In this document: piece by piece, positions 43,001 to 53,800 of the stretch
Layout: every line of letters begins with the position of its first letter
How positions within the stretch are numbered: position 1 is the first letter of the stretch
Source of the DNA: Haliclystus octoradiatus
Taxonomy: Eukaryota > Cnidaria > Staurozoa > Stauromedusae > Haliclystidae
Assembly (NCBI GenBank): GCA_916610825.1
Contig: OU744448.1
Coordinates: 7,426,650 to 7,490,649, forward strand
Length of the DNA stretch: 64,000 nucleotides
Reading direction: 5' to 3'
Notes under the pieces: generated by a model
The model's input: only the letters and a program-made list of their open reading frames with translations
Database searches by the model: none
What the model was told of the DNA's origin: nothing
Translations under genes and position numbers: made by a program

Positions 43001-46000
43001 TGTTGTTGTTGTTGTTGCTATGCTATGCTATATTAATGCTTTGGGCCATGCCGCTATCGTTGGTGTTGTTGTTGTGGCTGAGCTATGCTATATTAATGCT
43101 TTGGGTCATGCCGCTATCATTAATGTTATTGTTGTTGCTATGCTATGCTATGATAATGCTTTGGGCCATGCCGCTATCGTTGGTGTTGTTGTTGTTACTG
43201 AGCTATGCTATATTAATGCTTTGGGTCTTGCCGCTATCATTGATGTTATTGTTGTTGCTATGCTATGCTATGATAATGCTTTGGGCCATGCCGCTATTGT
43301 TGGTGTTGTTGTTGTTGTTGCTGAGCTATGCTATATTAATGCTTTGGGTCATGCTGCTATCATTGATGTTATTGTTGTTGCTATGCTATGCTATGATAAT
43401 GCTTTGGGCCATGCCGCTATCGTTGGTGTTGTTGTTGTTGCTGAGCTATGCTATGATAATGCTTTGGGCCATGCTGCTGTCGTTGGTGTTGTTGTTGTTG
43501 CTATGCTATGCTAACGCTTGGGCCGTGCTGCTGCCATTGAGGTGTTGTTGTTGCTATGCTAGGCTATGCTATTGACGACGGAGTTTGGGCTGCTTTTGTT
43601 TATTGCTGTTTAAATGTGGAACAATTTTTCTCCCACCCTCCTCCCATTCAAAGTTATGGTTGGTAAGTATGACTAGGAATTCCACTGACTTAGCAGTGTG
43701 ACTGGAGCTTGGTTGGTGGTGTCAGGTCTGCCTTTGTTCTGCCGGCCTTTTTAATTATTGCCGCCTGCCACCTCCCACCAACCAAGCACCTGGGCCAAAA
43801 TATTGTTGTATTATTAAGATGAATGGTTTAATCAATGATAAAAAACACTATAGGTTCTAGATACATACAAAATAGGATGCTACCTGTCAAAATTTAAAAC
43901 ATGATATATTATCACAGCATCGCCGGAATAAAAAACAATAGAATAACCTATATCCATAAAATTGACAATAGCCTTAATAACAATAGCACCCTATTTTGTA
44001 TGTATCTAGAAGGTATAGTGTTTTTTATCATTGAATAGATTGCCTGATGATCGCCTCGGCATGAAACTTCAAGTAGCAAACATGACTGTCTGATTCTCTG
44101 ACTTTTATTATTTTTAACAATATATATAGGCCTATTATATTTTAATCAAACAATAAGAAATATGATAGTCAGCAACTACACCTAGCATGTGCTACACTCA
44201 GCGACATGCTGTTTACAACCATCAAAATCTCATATTTTCTAGCTTTTAAAGCAACAAATTAAAAATACAATTGCTGCACGAACTGTCAACGCCAGCAAAC
44301 TGCGTTGACAGCTACGTTGTAAGGCAATAAATACAAAGAAAACATATATAAATCAAGATGTATAATAGCAAATAATATGCCTATGTATTATTTTCGGTCA
44401 AACACATAGCAACGTTATCCTAATCTTGTGCCGCTCTCATATATCTATCAATTAAATATCAATCTCTCATATATCAATCAAATTCGTAAATACCTAACAG
44501 ATGCGAACAATTATGATGTTATGAGCAGTTATGATGCAAATCCACAAAACAGCAAAACGAAAAATAAATTTGTTTCGATACAAAGAATACAAAACAAAAT
44601 TAGAACAGCAAACCAAATGAAAACAAGAGATCAAAGCATGGTGATTTGAATGATACTGCTTTCAAATTATACAATTTATTCAATTGACTCGATTGATTTG
44701 AAATGAATTACAATTTTCTGAAGAAAACGATTGAGATAGAGTTATTAATCGTACATCATTCAACTTTTTCTTGGCCAGTAGCTAGTCCACAGCACTTGTA
44801 ACACTGTGTGTAAGCTACTCTGAACAACTGTTCAGTTTCCTACCTGGGGATAGGATCTTAGTAGTAGAGGAAGAATTTGAATTTTGACCTGCCGGTGCTG
44901 TCTGCACGAAATACCCTTAAATACATTTTCCACTAGCTCCAGCCACCATGAAGCAAATATGTAGCAAATATAAAATGTCCTTCTTCAAACCACACCAAGT
45001 TCAAATAGAGCTTAGACACACGTATTGCAAACCCTGTCAAACTGGCCAATTTGCAAAGTATGATATTGCGTTCCTGATTTATTCCCTTGAAGTGCAATCC
45101 ATCAATAAATGTTCTTTTTATCTAGCTTTATTGTTTTTATATATATATTGCCAGCATGAATATTATTTGCTCTATATTGTGCCCCTGTATGTTTAATTAA
45201 GAGTAATTATTTGTTTAAAAACATTAGAACGTCCTCTCATATATGGTACTGTATTATATATATATGGGCGTAAGAATATAGATTATGTTATTAATTTTGA
45301 ATATGATGCATGATGCATACTAATCTTGTGGCTTGAGAAATGGTCCAGTTAAACCTGTATATAAAGGCCACCTGTCTATAATGGTCAATTTATCTACCTC
45401 TAGTAGCTGGCTGTTATATACAGGTTTCACTGTATTCCTTTTCCAACTTTGAGCCTGCAAGACGTGGTCGTTAATTTTATGCCTTTATATCGCCTTTATA
45501 TCTACAGGAGGATTAGCTCAGATGGCAGAGCAACGGAACTTCAGATCGGATCATATCTGATCGGTCGTGGTTCAAATCCCCCTAAGGTCAACTCAGCCTT
45601 GACTTTATCTGAAACATCAAATGAGTACCATCTGAGGATGGCGGATGGAATGGTCCAGAGGGAATTGCATTGTGAGTAGCTGTGGCGCATTGTTGCGCAT
45701 TGACAATCAAGACCTATCTGCCATGAAATCTGTTGAAATTGATCTGCAGTGTCGCGGCTGAGATCAACAAAGAGCGTTTAAAATCATTGCTCTCAGCGAA
45801 AAAAGCCACTCATCTAGAAATAGAGGAGTGGTACAAATGCCTTCGGTAGGGCGGCACCGTCTACATTACATTTTTTATCGCTATCTGAGGACTACATAAA
45901 TATTTTGAAACTGCCTACTCATAAATGACAACAAAACAGCATTCATGATCATTGGATCTCGACATCAGCTAGCCTCAACCGCTGCATGACATCCTTCACT

Positions 46001-49000
46001 GGCAACCGAAGGAGATGTTTCGATGGGGCTATGGGAGAGTAATATCTTTTCATAATGTTTTGTATCGTGAATTGTGTTATTTACAAGTTTCTTTGTCAGC
46101 TATGTCTGACCGTGATTTATGGTGTTCTTTGTGTAGCAAATATGTAAGGCGTAAGAGTGACGACACATTCCTATAATGTGACTGTCTATAGCCCACTACT
46201 ACTAAACTATCATAGCTAGCAAACATTCATGACTGCTGGGGTCATGTGATTGAATTTAGGTAGGAGTGTGAAATATTTATTAATTCCTTAATGCTTGGCG
46301 AATCGTGATCACTAATGACGTACGTCCCATGTTAATCATGTGCGTACTTTGATATGGCAAGTGAAAGTTTATGTTGGAAAAATCTGTAGGATAGCCTTCC
46401 ACAGTAGGTCTATATTCAACGTTATTAGAATTCGTAAATACCTAACAGATGCGAACAATAGCAATTATGATGTAAATCCACAAAACAGCAAAACGAAAGA
46501 TAAATTTTTATTTCAATACAAAGAATACAAAACAAAATCAGATCAGCAAACCAAATGAAAACAAGAGATCAAAGCATGGTGATTTGAATGATACTACTTT
46601 CAAACAATTTGATGGAGAATTCGGAGAGTTATAAACAGACATACATTTCAAGCAGCTCTCTTTTATATGTTAAAGTGGCAAAATTGACACGAGGGTGCTA
46701 TAAGCTTAGTTTGAATTATGCTTAGCATAATTCAAAGATCAAGGTCAATCATGGCTTCCGCATGGCATCAAATTTCAAGTTTCAGCATGGTTTCAGGCAC
46801 AGAAACAATAGAATGACTAACAAGCATGTGACTCGTGACCGCGTAGAGCCCATCGGCTATTTTTGTCACTTTAATATTAAATTGTATAATTCCTCTTAAT
46901 GCTCTGGATCATTTTCTATGCACAGGCCAAACACACTTATATTTGTCATCAACACAAGAACACCATACAGAAATCAAGAAACAAACGCAGAAAGAATGTT
47001 TCGGATGATGAATCTGATAGTTTTGAGGTAGGCTGTGCAAGGTAGCAATGTGTTTGAACTCCTGCAAATATTTATTATGAGAGTGAATTTACTCTTTTTC
47101 ATGAAATTTGTATGACATCTCATGACCTATTGTTGACTTGTTCATGAAAATTTGGGTGACCATATTCATAAAATTTTGATTCAACGTTTTCATGAGTAAA
47201 CGCTTCATTAACTCTGGATGTCACCCAACATTTACATTGCGTAAATCATGTTCCAAACCTTTATTTCATGTTTGCTGTGCCTGTTTTTCTTGCAAGACCA
47301 AATCGCTTGAAAATATTACACAAACAATCATTTTTTGCTTGAAACAAGTCATTTTGGCTCAAAACAATGAAATGTTTGCAACAGCCCTGTGTAAAACAGT
47401 TCATGAGTTCATGAGCAATTCATGAATGTTAAATGGCCCAATTTTGATGAGCTGCTCACTTTGGTCTTCGAAGTTCTCATTTGAATATTTGCTACTACTG
47501 TACCACCGACTGTTCATGAAAAAGTCAATGAAAATTACACCATTTAACATTCATGAGTTGTTTCTAGTTACGTGTTCAGGAAGTTCATGACTATTTGAAA
47601 CCATGTTTTGTCACATGGATAATTTTATATAATTTAATACACCAACTTCGTTCAATGGACAAAATTTGAGCCATTCATTGGCTAAAATCGAACATATTGC
47701 ATCTGTGGACGAAACCTATGACGTTGTCTATTGCCGTTGTCTAATACGATTAGATAATGATTGAACTTGCATTAGACAAAATTGATCATAAAAAATGACT
47801 AACTTGACTTGATAATTTAGCAGCCATGCAGAAGAAGCACATTCTATTGATTCGACATTGTTGGCAGACTACAAATAAAGCCTATAGGAGGCATAGGAAG
47901 CTACATTGCCAAGATGAACTAATTTTGTTTTGAAAGTATGCATAATCGTTTGACTATTTCTGCGGCCTCATGGATTATACCATTTCTAGTTCATTACACT
48001 ACCAACTCGCGTAGTTATTTGTAACCAAAACACTTGCGTCAGTCTCTAACCCCTAAATAGCCTAGCAACTTAGCATAGCAATAGTACCTATTATGTAACG
48101 TAACCTACTAATATATTTATTGAATGTTTTACAGGTGGACTTTTCTCAATTACAAGTCAGTACATTGCGAAGGTACAAGAAACACTTTAAAATACCAACC
48201 CGTCCCGGAATGAATAAGGCACAACTAGTTGAGGTTAGTGTAACATCTATTAAGTATCTGATTATATACTGTATTTAATGTATAGATCATTCATGCTTGC
48301 TAATGGAATGTGCGGTAAAAAGTTAATTCACTCACATGTGAATGTGACACAACTTCTTGTCCAAATAAAATGGGTCATCTTAAAAGGGTTGGATGTAAAA
48401 TTGCTTTGCATAAATCTTAATTATTTTTGCTGATAATTTTACCTTGACACATTTGCTTGGATTCTACCGTGTGCTTTTTTGATTTGTGACGATGCAAAAA
48501 AGTTATTCAATCAGATGTTTAGAAACTTTCTAAAACAGCTGGAGCGTGACTGCTTTTTGAAACTTCAAAAGATCGCAACTTTTTTGTTTCTTCGCCAATC
48601 AAAATAAGCACACGGTAGAATCCAAGCAAATATGTCAAGGTACAATTATCAGCAAAATTAATAAAGATTTATGCGAAGCAATTTTACACCCAACCCTTGA
48701 AAATGACCCATTTTATTTGGACGAAAAGAGCGTGGCACTATTTCCGGTGTATAGCTTTTTTAATGTTTTTTTGTTCCGGATTTACTTATATTATCATACC
48801 ACAGAATTCTGCATCATTTTCATACCAAAAGTATTCAAGATAAAAGATTCAAAATGGTTACAAAAGATTTGACTACTATGCTGGTCGAAAGAACAATTTG
48901 AAACCAAATTTATTCAAGATGTAAAAAAAATTCTTATTTGCACAGAATGATATAAATAATAATAATATAGAAGTGATGTTGAAACTTGACAGAATCATTT

Positions 49001-49206
49001 GTGTAGCCTATTTTACAATATACAGCATATCTCACATTTCTGCATGTATTGGTTATATTTCTATTTTTGTTTTGAATTTTTAGTCTATAGCAAAACATTT
49101 TAAAAAGATGAGTGTAGCTGAAAAAGAAACTATCACATTTTTTATTTATATGGTAAAGACTCATAAAAGTAAATTTGATCAACGGAATGGCTCTGATGTG
49201 GTCTAA
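40001..49206 (+). CDS. SAP30: SAP30/SAP30L, Sin3-HDAC corepressor subunit, complete, 4 exons
   Basis: Subunit of the Sin3-histone deacetylase corepressor. Exons 40001-40177, 46926-47027, 48135-48233 and 49084-49206 join in phase 0 to give 166 residues (SAP30L 183 and SAP30 220 in human, from memory). The N-terminal C2CH zinc module uses C21, C30, C66 and H69 (CCLMENGKRC, AGNASFS, TYICHQHK) and is split by intron 1. The basic stretch NKRRKN follows, a nuclear-localisation and phosphoinositide/DNA-binding type sequence. The C-terminal Sin3-interaction domain has LRRYKKHFKIPTRPGMNK and TFFIYMVKTHKS. Intron 1 is 6.7 kb and rich in repeats. Divergent from HMGB and convergent with SCLT1. Confidence 0.95.
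40849..41007 (+). repeat. Direct duplication A, copy 1 (SAP30 intron 1)
   Basis: About 158 bp starting GTGTAGAGTTTTGTATGAG and ending CAAACAAACCACTAC, repeated at 41706-41863 with few differences. No ORF or termini of a known element. Confidence 0.75.
41706..41863 (+). repeat. Direct duplication A, copy 2 (SAP30 intron 1)
   Basis: Second copy of 40849-41007, about 860 bp downstream in the same direction. The two differ by scattered substitutions such as TTAAATATT versus TTACATATT. Confidence 0.75.
43010..43560 (+). repeat. 60-bp minisatellite with 120-bp higher-order alternation
   Basis: About nine tandem units of the type TGCTATGCTATATTAATGCT + TTGGGCCATGCCGCTATCGT + TGGTGTTGTTGTTGTTGCTG. 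Units alternate between a GTTGGTGTTG...CTGAG form and an ATTGATGTTATTG...CTATG form, giving a 120-bp higher-order period. Because 60 is a multiple of three, two frames stay open for 160-190 codons with repetitive hydrophobic products. I regard these as artefacts of periodicity. Confidence 0.88.
43676..43797. repeat. GGTTGGTGGGAGG / ACTTAGCAGTGTGACTG repeat, copy 3
   Basis: CCACTGACTTAGCAGTGTGA then GGAGCTTGGTTGGTGGTGTC at one end and CCTCCCACCAACCAAGCACC at the other: inverted GGTTGGTGGG ends about 75 bp apart. Same unit as 20365-20490 in the opposite direction. Confidence 0.6.
44481..44667 (+). repeat. Direct duplication B, copy 1 (SAP30 intron 1)
   Basis: Begins AATTCGTAAATACCTAACAG and ends TGAATGATACTGCTTTCAAA. 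Repeated at 46429-46604 with an internal length difference around the GCGAACAAT...TATGATG segment. Confidence 0.72.
45345..45434. mobile_element. Short pogo-like MITE derivative
   Basis: CCAGTTAAACCTGTATATAAAGG at the left and CAGGTTTCACTGTA at the right, with the middle CCTGTCTATAATGGTCAATTT. About 90 bp, half the full-length unit, so an internal deletion derivative. SAP30 intron 1. Confidence 0.72.
45506..45863 (+). mobile_element. tRNA-derived SINE, full-length, plus orientation
   Basis: The head GGAGGATTAGCTCAGATGG (A box) and GTGGTTCAAATCCCCC (B box) is tRNA-like, but acceptor-stem ends do not pair into a functional tRNA. A body of about 280 bp follows, with CAACTCAGCCTTGAC, GCGCATTGTTGCGCATTGAC and the tail CATCTAGAAATAGAGGAGTG. 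This is the best-preserved copy in the window; others are at 4881-5241, 49602-49842 and possibly 11905-12057. SAP30 intron 1. Confidence 0.85.
46429..46604 (+). repeat. Direct duplication B, copy 2 (SAP30 intron 1)
   Basis: Second copy of 44481-44667, about 1.95 kb downstream and in the same direction. The SINE at 45506-45863 and the short pogo MITE lie between the copies. Confidence 0.72.
46670..46874 (+). mobile_element. TTAA-flanked inverted-repeat MITE, copy 4
   Basis: TTAAAGTGGCAAAATTGACACG at the left and CCATCGGCTATTTTTGTCACTTTAA at the right. The centre (CAAGGTCAATCATGGCTTCC, TTTCAGCATGGTTTCAGGCA) matches the 25.4-kb copy. It ends 51 bp before SAP30 exon 2. Confidence 0.7.
47090..47600. 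repeat. TTCATGAA-family repeat fragments, copy 6
   Basis: Dispersed TTCATGAA, GTTCATGAGTTCATGAGC and AATGTTAAATGGCCCAATTT words in SAP30 intron 2. A family-like start, CCCTGTGTAAAACAGTTCATG, is near 47383. Boundaries are not sharp. Confidence 0.45.
48344..48738. mobile_element. 395-bp hairpin element in SAP30 intron 3
   Basis: About 130-bp arms: the left arm (GTCCAAATAAAATGGGTCAT ... GATTCTACCGTGTGC) returns as reverse complement at about 48594-48725. The central part is unpaired. No ORF. A foldback-type MITE. Confidence 0.75.
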
Positions 49207-49601
49207 AGAAAATACACACAGAAGGGACAATATTTTCACAGACATCTCACAATATTGATTTCTATTATACCTATAATATAATAACTGTCAACCCAGCTTT
49301 GATGTAAATTTTTATTTAATCTACATTAGGAAGATATGTTAAATCTGACGGATTTGAAAATATATTATTGTACAGTCAGGCTATCGAATTTAATTTCAAT
49401 CTGCTTTACGATGTAATATTCAGTATAACATGTCGTTGCTTGCATTTATATGCATTTTGTATAGGAGGTGTCTTGAAATATCATATTGCAACAATAACAT
49501 ACAAACTAATGAACCGTGTAATTAACTCTCTTCTAATCACGGAACATTTTCTTCTAGTGTTTTCCCGGTTTGAATTGCCTGTGTGTGTAGTAAGTAATTT
49601 A

Positions 49602-49842
49602 GACGGTAACGCCCTACCGAAGGCGCTCGTATCACTCTTCTATTTCTAGAGCAGTGATTGTAAATACTCTCTACTGATCTCAGCCGTGGCACTGCAGATC
49701 AATTTCAGCAGATTTCACGACTGATAGGCCTTGATTGTCAACGAGCAGCTAGTCACAATGGAATTCCCTCTATACCATTCCATCCGCCATCCTTAAATGG
49801 TACTCATTTGATGTTTTAAATAAAGTCAAGTCTGAGTTGACC
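49602..49842 (-). mobile_element. SINE copy lacking its tRNA-like head, minus orientation
   Basis: GACGGTAACGCCCTACCGAAGG through GTCAAGTCTGAGTTGACC aligns with the body and tail of the SINE at 45506-45863 in reverse. It stops abruptly at the CAACTCAG position, so the tRNA-like head is absent: a typical 5'-truncated retroposon. Confidence 0.75.
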
Positions 49843-50378
49843 TGCGTGTGGATGGGGCGTGTGTAATGTTGCTACACGTTTTTTATTAGAAAGTTTAGAA
49901 CGGACAATAAACTCAGAACATGCTCACTCTTACTGTACAATGTATATATATGCTGTATATAAGACATTCTTTCATCATATGAAGCCTCGATAAGAGAAAT
50001 GATGTCATTGTTTGGTTATCGACTTCGGCTTAGACAGTTTTAATAGTACTTTATAATAATATTTCATATCGGAAAGTATTCTTTTTACAAATTACTTTCT
50101 CAGCCGTGCATGAGCCACAGATCTATTAGGGAGCGTACCACAGATCTATTAGGGAGCCGCGTAAGACGTTTATGGCTTATATATGACTCATATATGACTC
50201 TACTCTGCGATACTGTATTACGGTTTTCTCAAAAACCTTGGGGCAGGTACGCAGGTTATGTTTATTCTTGGCGTTCTTTGTTCCCATCGGATTGGCAAAT
50301 TTGTTAAAGCAAAAAGGAAAACATTCTTATACCATGACTGACTATATATAGCATATAATTATATATATATATAGATAT

Positions 50379-50545
50379 TATAAATAGTAGATCAAAGATC
50401 ACGAGTTTATTCTGTTACTCTGAGTTTCGCGTAAAAACGTTCTTCAGACGGTTTTATTGAATTTTATTGAAACCGTCTGAAGAACGTCTTTACGCGAAAC
50501 TCAGAGTAACGGAATAAACTCGTGATCTTTGATCTACTATTTATA
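50379..50545. repeat. 167-bp near-perfect palindrome
   Basis: About 80-bp arms: TATAAATAGTAGATCAAAGATC on the left is the exact complement of the right end. Pairing continues through CACGAGTTTATTC, CTCTGAGTTTCGCGTAAA and TTCTTCAGACGG, with only a few mismatches and a tiny loop. It lies between two convergent gene ends. Probably a recent foldback element; the near-identity implies youth or selection. Confidence 0.85.
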
Positions 50546-50836
50546 TTGCCCTGCTTTTAGCATTGAGCACTCAAATTGATGTTTTGCCCACACAATTACT
50601 TTATATATATTATATATATATATATGTCTGATATAGGTACAATTTTCATAATTTGGCTTGCGTTAAATGGAGTGTGATTCATCCAGGACAACAGATTATA
50701 ATATTCTCAAATATATTATAGTTATGTACAATATATAAACTGATAGCATAAGTGACATTCATTAATTTAAAGATATTACATGCTATAGTATTATATTATG
50801 CATGATGCGTAATTAACTGAATTCATAATGCTATAA

Positions 50837-53800
50837 TTAATCGTATATAGTTCTTGGAATTGTATCTAAATGTGGATGAATATCATGTCCATCGTCATCA
50901 AGTAATGAAGACCATCTCGCAGCATTACCATTAGTATCTCTAAACATATATAATAAGAAATAACCACTTCAGTATATGTATTCAAAACAGTTTGAGATAT
51001 ACGTTTGCTTGATTGTTCCCAGAAACATTTTTTAACTCTCGCAAGATAAAATGTGAGAAGAAATATTGTAGCGATCAAAGGTATACCTTGACCTAGCGAT
51101 TGCCACTGTACAAACGTGATGCACCCCTTTCATTTTAAACATTATGGATAAAATACACGAGTATGACTAATATAATGATAAAATCGACCATGTTGGTGTT
51201 GCATAACAATACATCTCGGGATCACAGTCAGGGTTACGGTCTTTTCAAAATAAATCGCCAGGGTTATAAATCTTTTCTTTAAATAATTCTCGAGGGACTC
51301 ATTGGGAATCTGTGAAACATCTTAACACCTCTGATGGGACCTAACGCTAGAAATATTTGTTGAACCTTGCATGAATGGACACAGAAGTATATCCCCCAAG
51401 GGGTAACTTCTATATTTTTGGTATACGGGTACGTTCAAATATTAAAGGGTACATTTTTTCCGTGTTTATCATAATTTCGAAAAAAAAATTAGGGTATTCT
51501 TTGTTATGAACATTTTTTGAAATATGATTTCGACGCCTTTGCAAAACGTTTTTTCGCATAATTTTTTTCTCATTATTTCATGGTTAAATTTGTCCTTAAA
51601 AAAATATATATTTTGTTTATGATGTGAAACATGTTGCCAAATTTTTATTTGAACAACCCCGTTGAAGCGCAATGGAAATTACCCTGGGGGATTATTCATC
51701 GTCCTAAGTATTCAAGTTTCTGGATATCAAAATTTACTTACATCTATAGCGGGATAGAGTGTTTTGGTCTGATTCCGCTACAGCCCCGGTATAGTTAGAA
51801 TTGTTATAAAGTGAACATGAAGGAATAATATATGGAAATATGTAGTTGAGTAATAAATTCGCCTGAACACATTCGTTTTATTTTTTTAAGAACATGTGAA
51901 ATTGAGTTGAAATCGGTTTACTAACTTTCCACTAGAGGCTACCGATATACAGTAACACCGAATTTTATATGGAGACCCGATTTAAAGGGGCAAAATTGAC
52001 CGGCGGTGACCGCTGCGAGCTCAAGTTGAATTTATGCTTAGCGTAATTCAACCGTCTCGGTTTGAAACTATAGTTATACACAGGCCTAATCTGTTGTAAA
52101 TTCATGTCAACAATGAACATTGTGTTATAAACAATAAACATGCACATGATCCTAAGCGCGTAGCGCCTGCCGGTCATTTTTGCTCCTTTAAAGATATTTA
52201 TAGTAGAAATGCTAAGCTTTCTACCAATAAAAAAATCACATTTTTCGTAATCACAAAATCTCACCGGTTTACGCGAACAAGATCAAGTTTTAGTTTGTCT
52301 ACATCACGATTTAGTTGTTTTCTTTCCTTCAATAGTTCCTTCTCTCGATACAGAAGAGTTTGGATCTAAAAAAAGAAATCATCTTAATGTAATTCAATCG
52401 GCTCTGGTTGATTAAAATATGTGGATTAAATGCTACTTGCTGCAGGATAATTACCTGTATAGCGGCTGTTTCACATTTAGCTTCAGAATCAGCTGCAATT
52501 CTCTGCAATCGCTCATGGGCATCAGCAGAAATGCTCACTTGTTGCTCAAGCTAAAATAAAGTCATAGATCGAAACCTCAGTGAGAGCAAAAATTGAACAT
52601 TCAGTGGCCGAGTGGCCGCACTTTGAGAGGGAAGCTCCTCAATGTACGATTCCTCGTCGATGCACGGATGTTGTTTACATTTATCAAATATACTATTCCA
52701 TCAATTGCATGAATATCAGGACCGCCAAGAGGGTGGGATACGCGCGGGGGGTAATTTCCCCCAGGGTGTGGACAATTTATATAGGGTTCGCAAGATTTTC
52801 CTGGTGCATTAACTGACTGTGAATTTGAAAGAATAAATTTCTAGTGGAGCGAGAACAATTTCATCAGAGTTACATTTGCAAAGTCCTGAAATATCTTTTC
52901 TTCTCCACTGATGAATATGAATCATTTATCGTGAAACAGCCTCATTCTGCATGTCCATCGTACAGCTGATTAGATCGCTGACGACAAGACGTTCTCTACT
53001 TGGTTTTATTTGTTATTCATACTCTATCTCACGTACAGATTTAATCTTATTTTCTGTATAAAGAGATATACTGAACAAACATAAGCTATTTGCCCATAAT
53101 AAATAAATAATTGTAGTATTGTTATCTTGTTTGTATCATATCTATATATGAGATGTGGGTTTTGCTTATGTGGTTCAGCACCATGCTCCAATAAACAGCT
53201 GCTCATTGAACTTTTATCTGAACAGTACTATATCAATACAATTAGCAGTTCTTTGAATATCTATCCGCATGCTATTAGGATCTTGTTTGAGATCGGATTC
53301 TGATCTGATAAAAAACATGAGGATCCTAGAACCATCAGAATTTAACTTAATTTAAAATTTAATTTAATTCAGACTGCAACCCTTCTCTTCTCTCCAATAA
53401 AATTTTGAGAACAATTTTGGGAAATTTGATTGTATTAGAGCGCCAAAGTTTTCAAATACACATATTCTACTTCATTTTGTCAGGCAAAATGCAAATTTCG
53501 TCGGACAGAATTGACAAATACTCCTCGGTCAGAAGCATGTAGTCACGGCCGTGATCATACCTCCATAGCTCTGTGCTGTTCAGTTGCAATCAACTGTGCC
53601 AATTCATTGTTTTTACGTTTCAATCGGATAATGTCTTGTCTATAAAACGAAAGAATAATATATTAAAATAAATCCATGTTTTATGGAGTAAACAAATTAA
53701 AAAATTATTTCATCAGTTTCTACTGTATCATCGTCTATCCTATGATATTATAAAAATAGCATGTGAAATCTTCAAAGAACCTGTACTTCTATTTCCCAAT

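Larger units (their letters stand above)
42505..44112. mobile_element. 1.6-kb element with ~78-bp inverted ends carrying a minisatellite
   Basis: AAAGTCAGAGAATCAGACAG through GGCAATCATCAGGCAATCTA at 42505-42582 reappears as its reverse complement at 44034-44112 with a handful of differences. Both ends adjoin AATAAT-like sequence. Just inside the right end is another inverted pair (43841-43885 with 43986-44031). The interior contains the 60-bp minisatellite and a copy of the GGTTGGTGGGAGG repeat. No transposase frame is visible, so it is probably a composite non-autonomous DNA element within SAP30 intron 1. Confidence 0.7.
49207..50836. other. Convergent SAP30 / SCLT1 3' spacer
   Basis: Contains the two 3' untranslated regions, a truncated SINE (49602-49842), TATA-rich simple sequence around 50341-50380 and 50603-50624, and a 167-bp palindrome (50379-50545). 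No coding exon recognised. Confidence 0.55.

Noticed and set aside
43000-43575. Two long overlapping open frames (164 and 191 codons) of repetitive hydrophobic sequence
   Set aside because: They arise because the 60-bp minisatellite period is a multiple of three; no independent coding signal, and they lie within SAP30 intron 1.
45506-45590. Possible functional tRNA gene
   Set aside because: A and B boxes are present but the acceptor and anticodon stems do not pair properly, and a SINE body follows that is shared with other copies.
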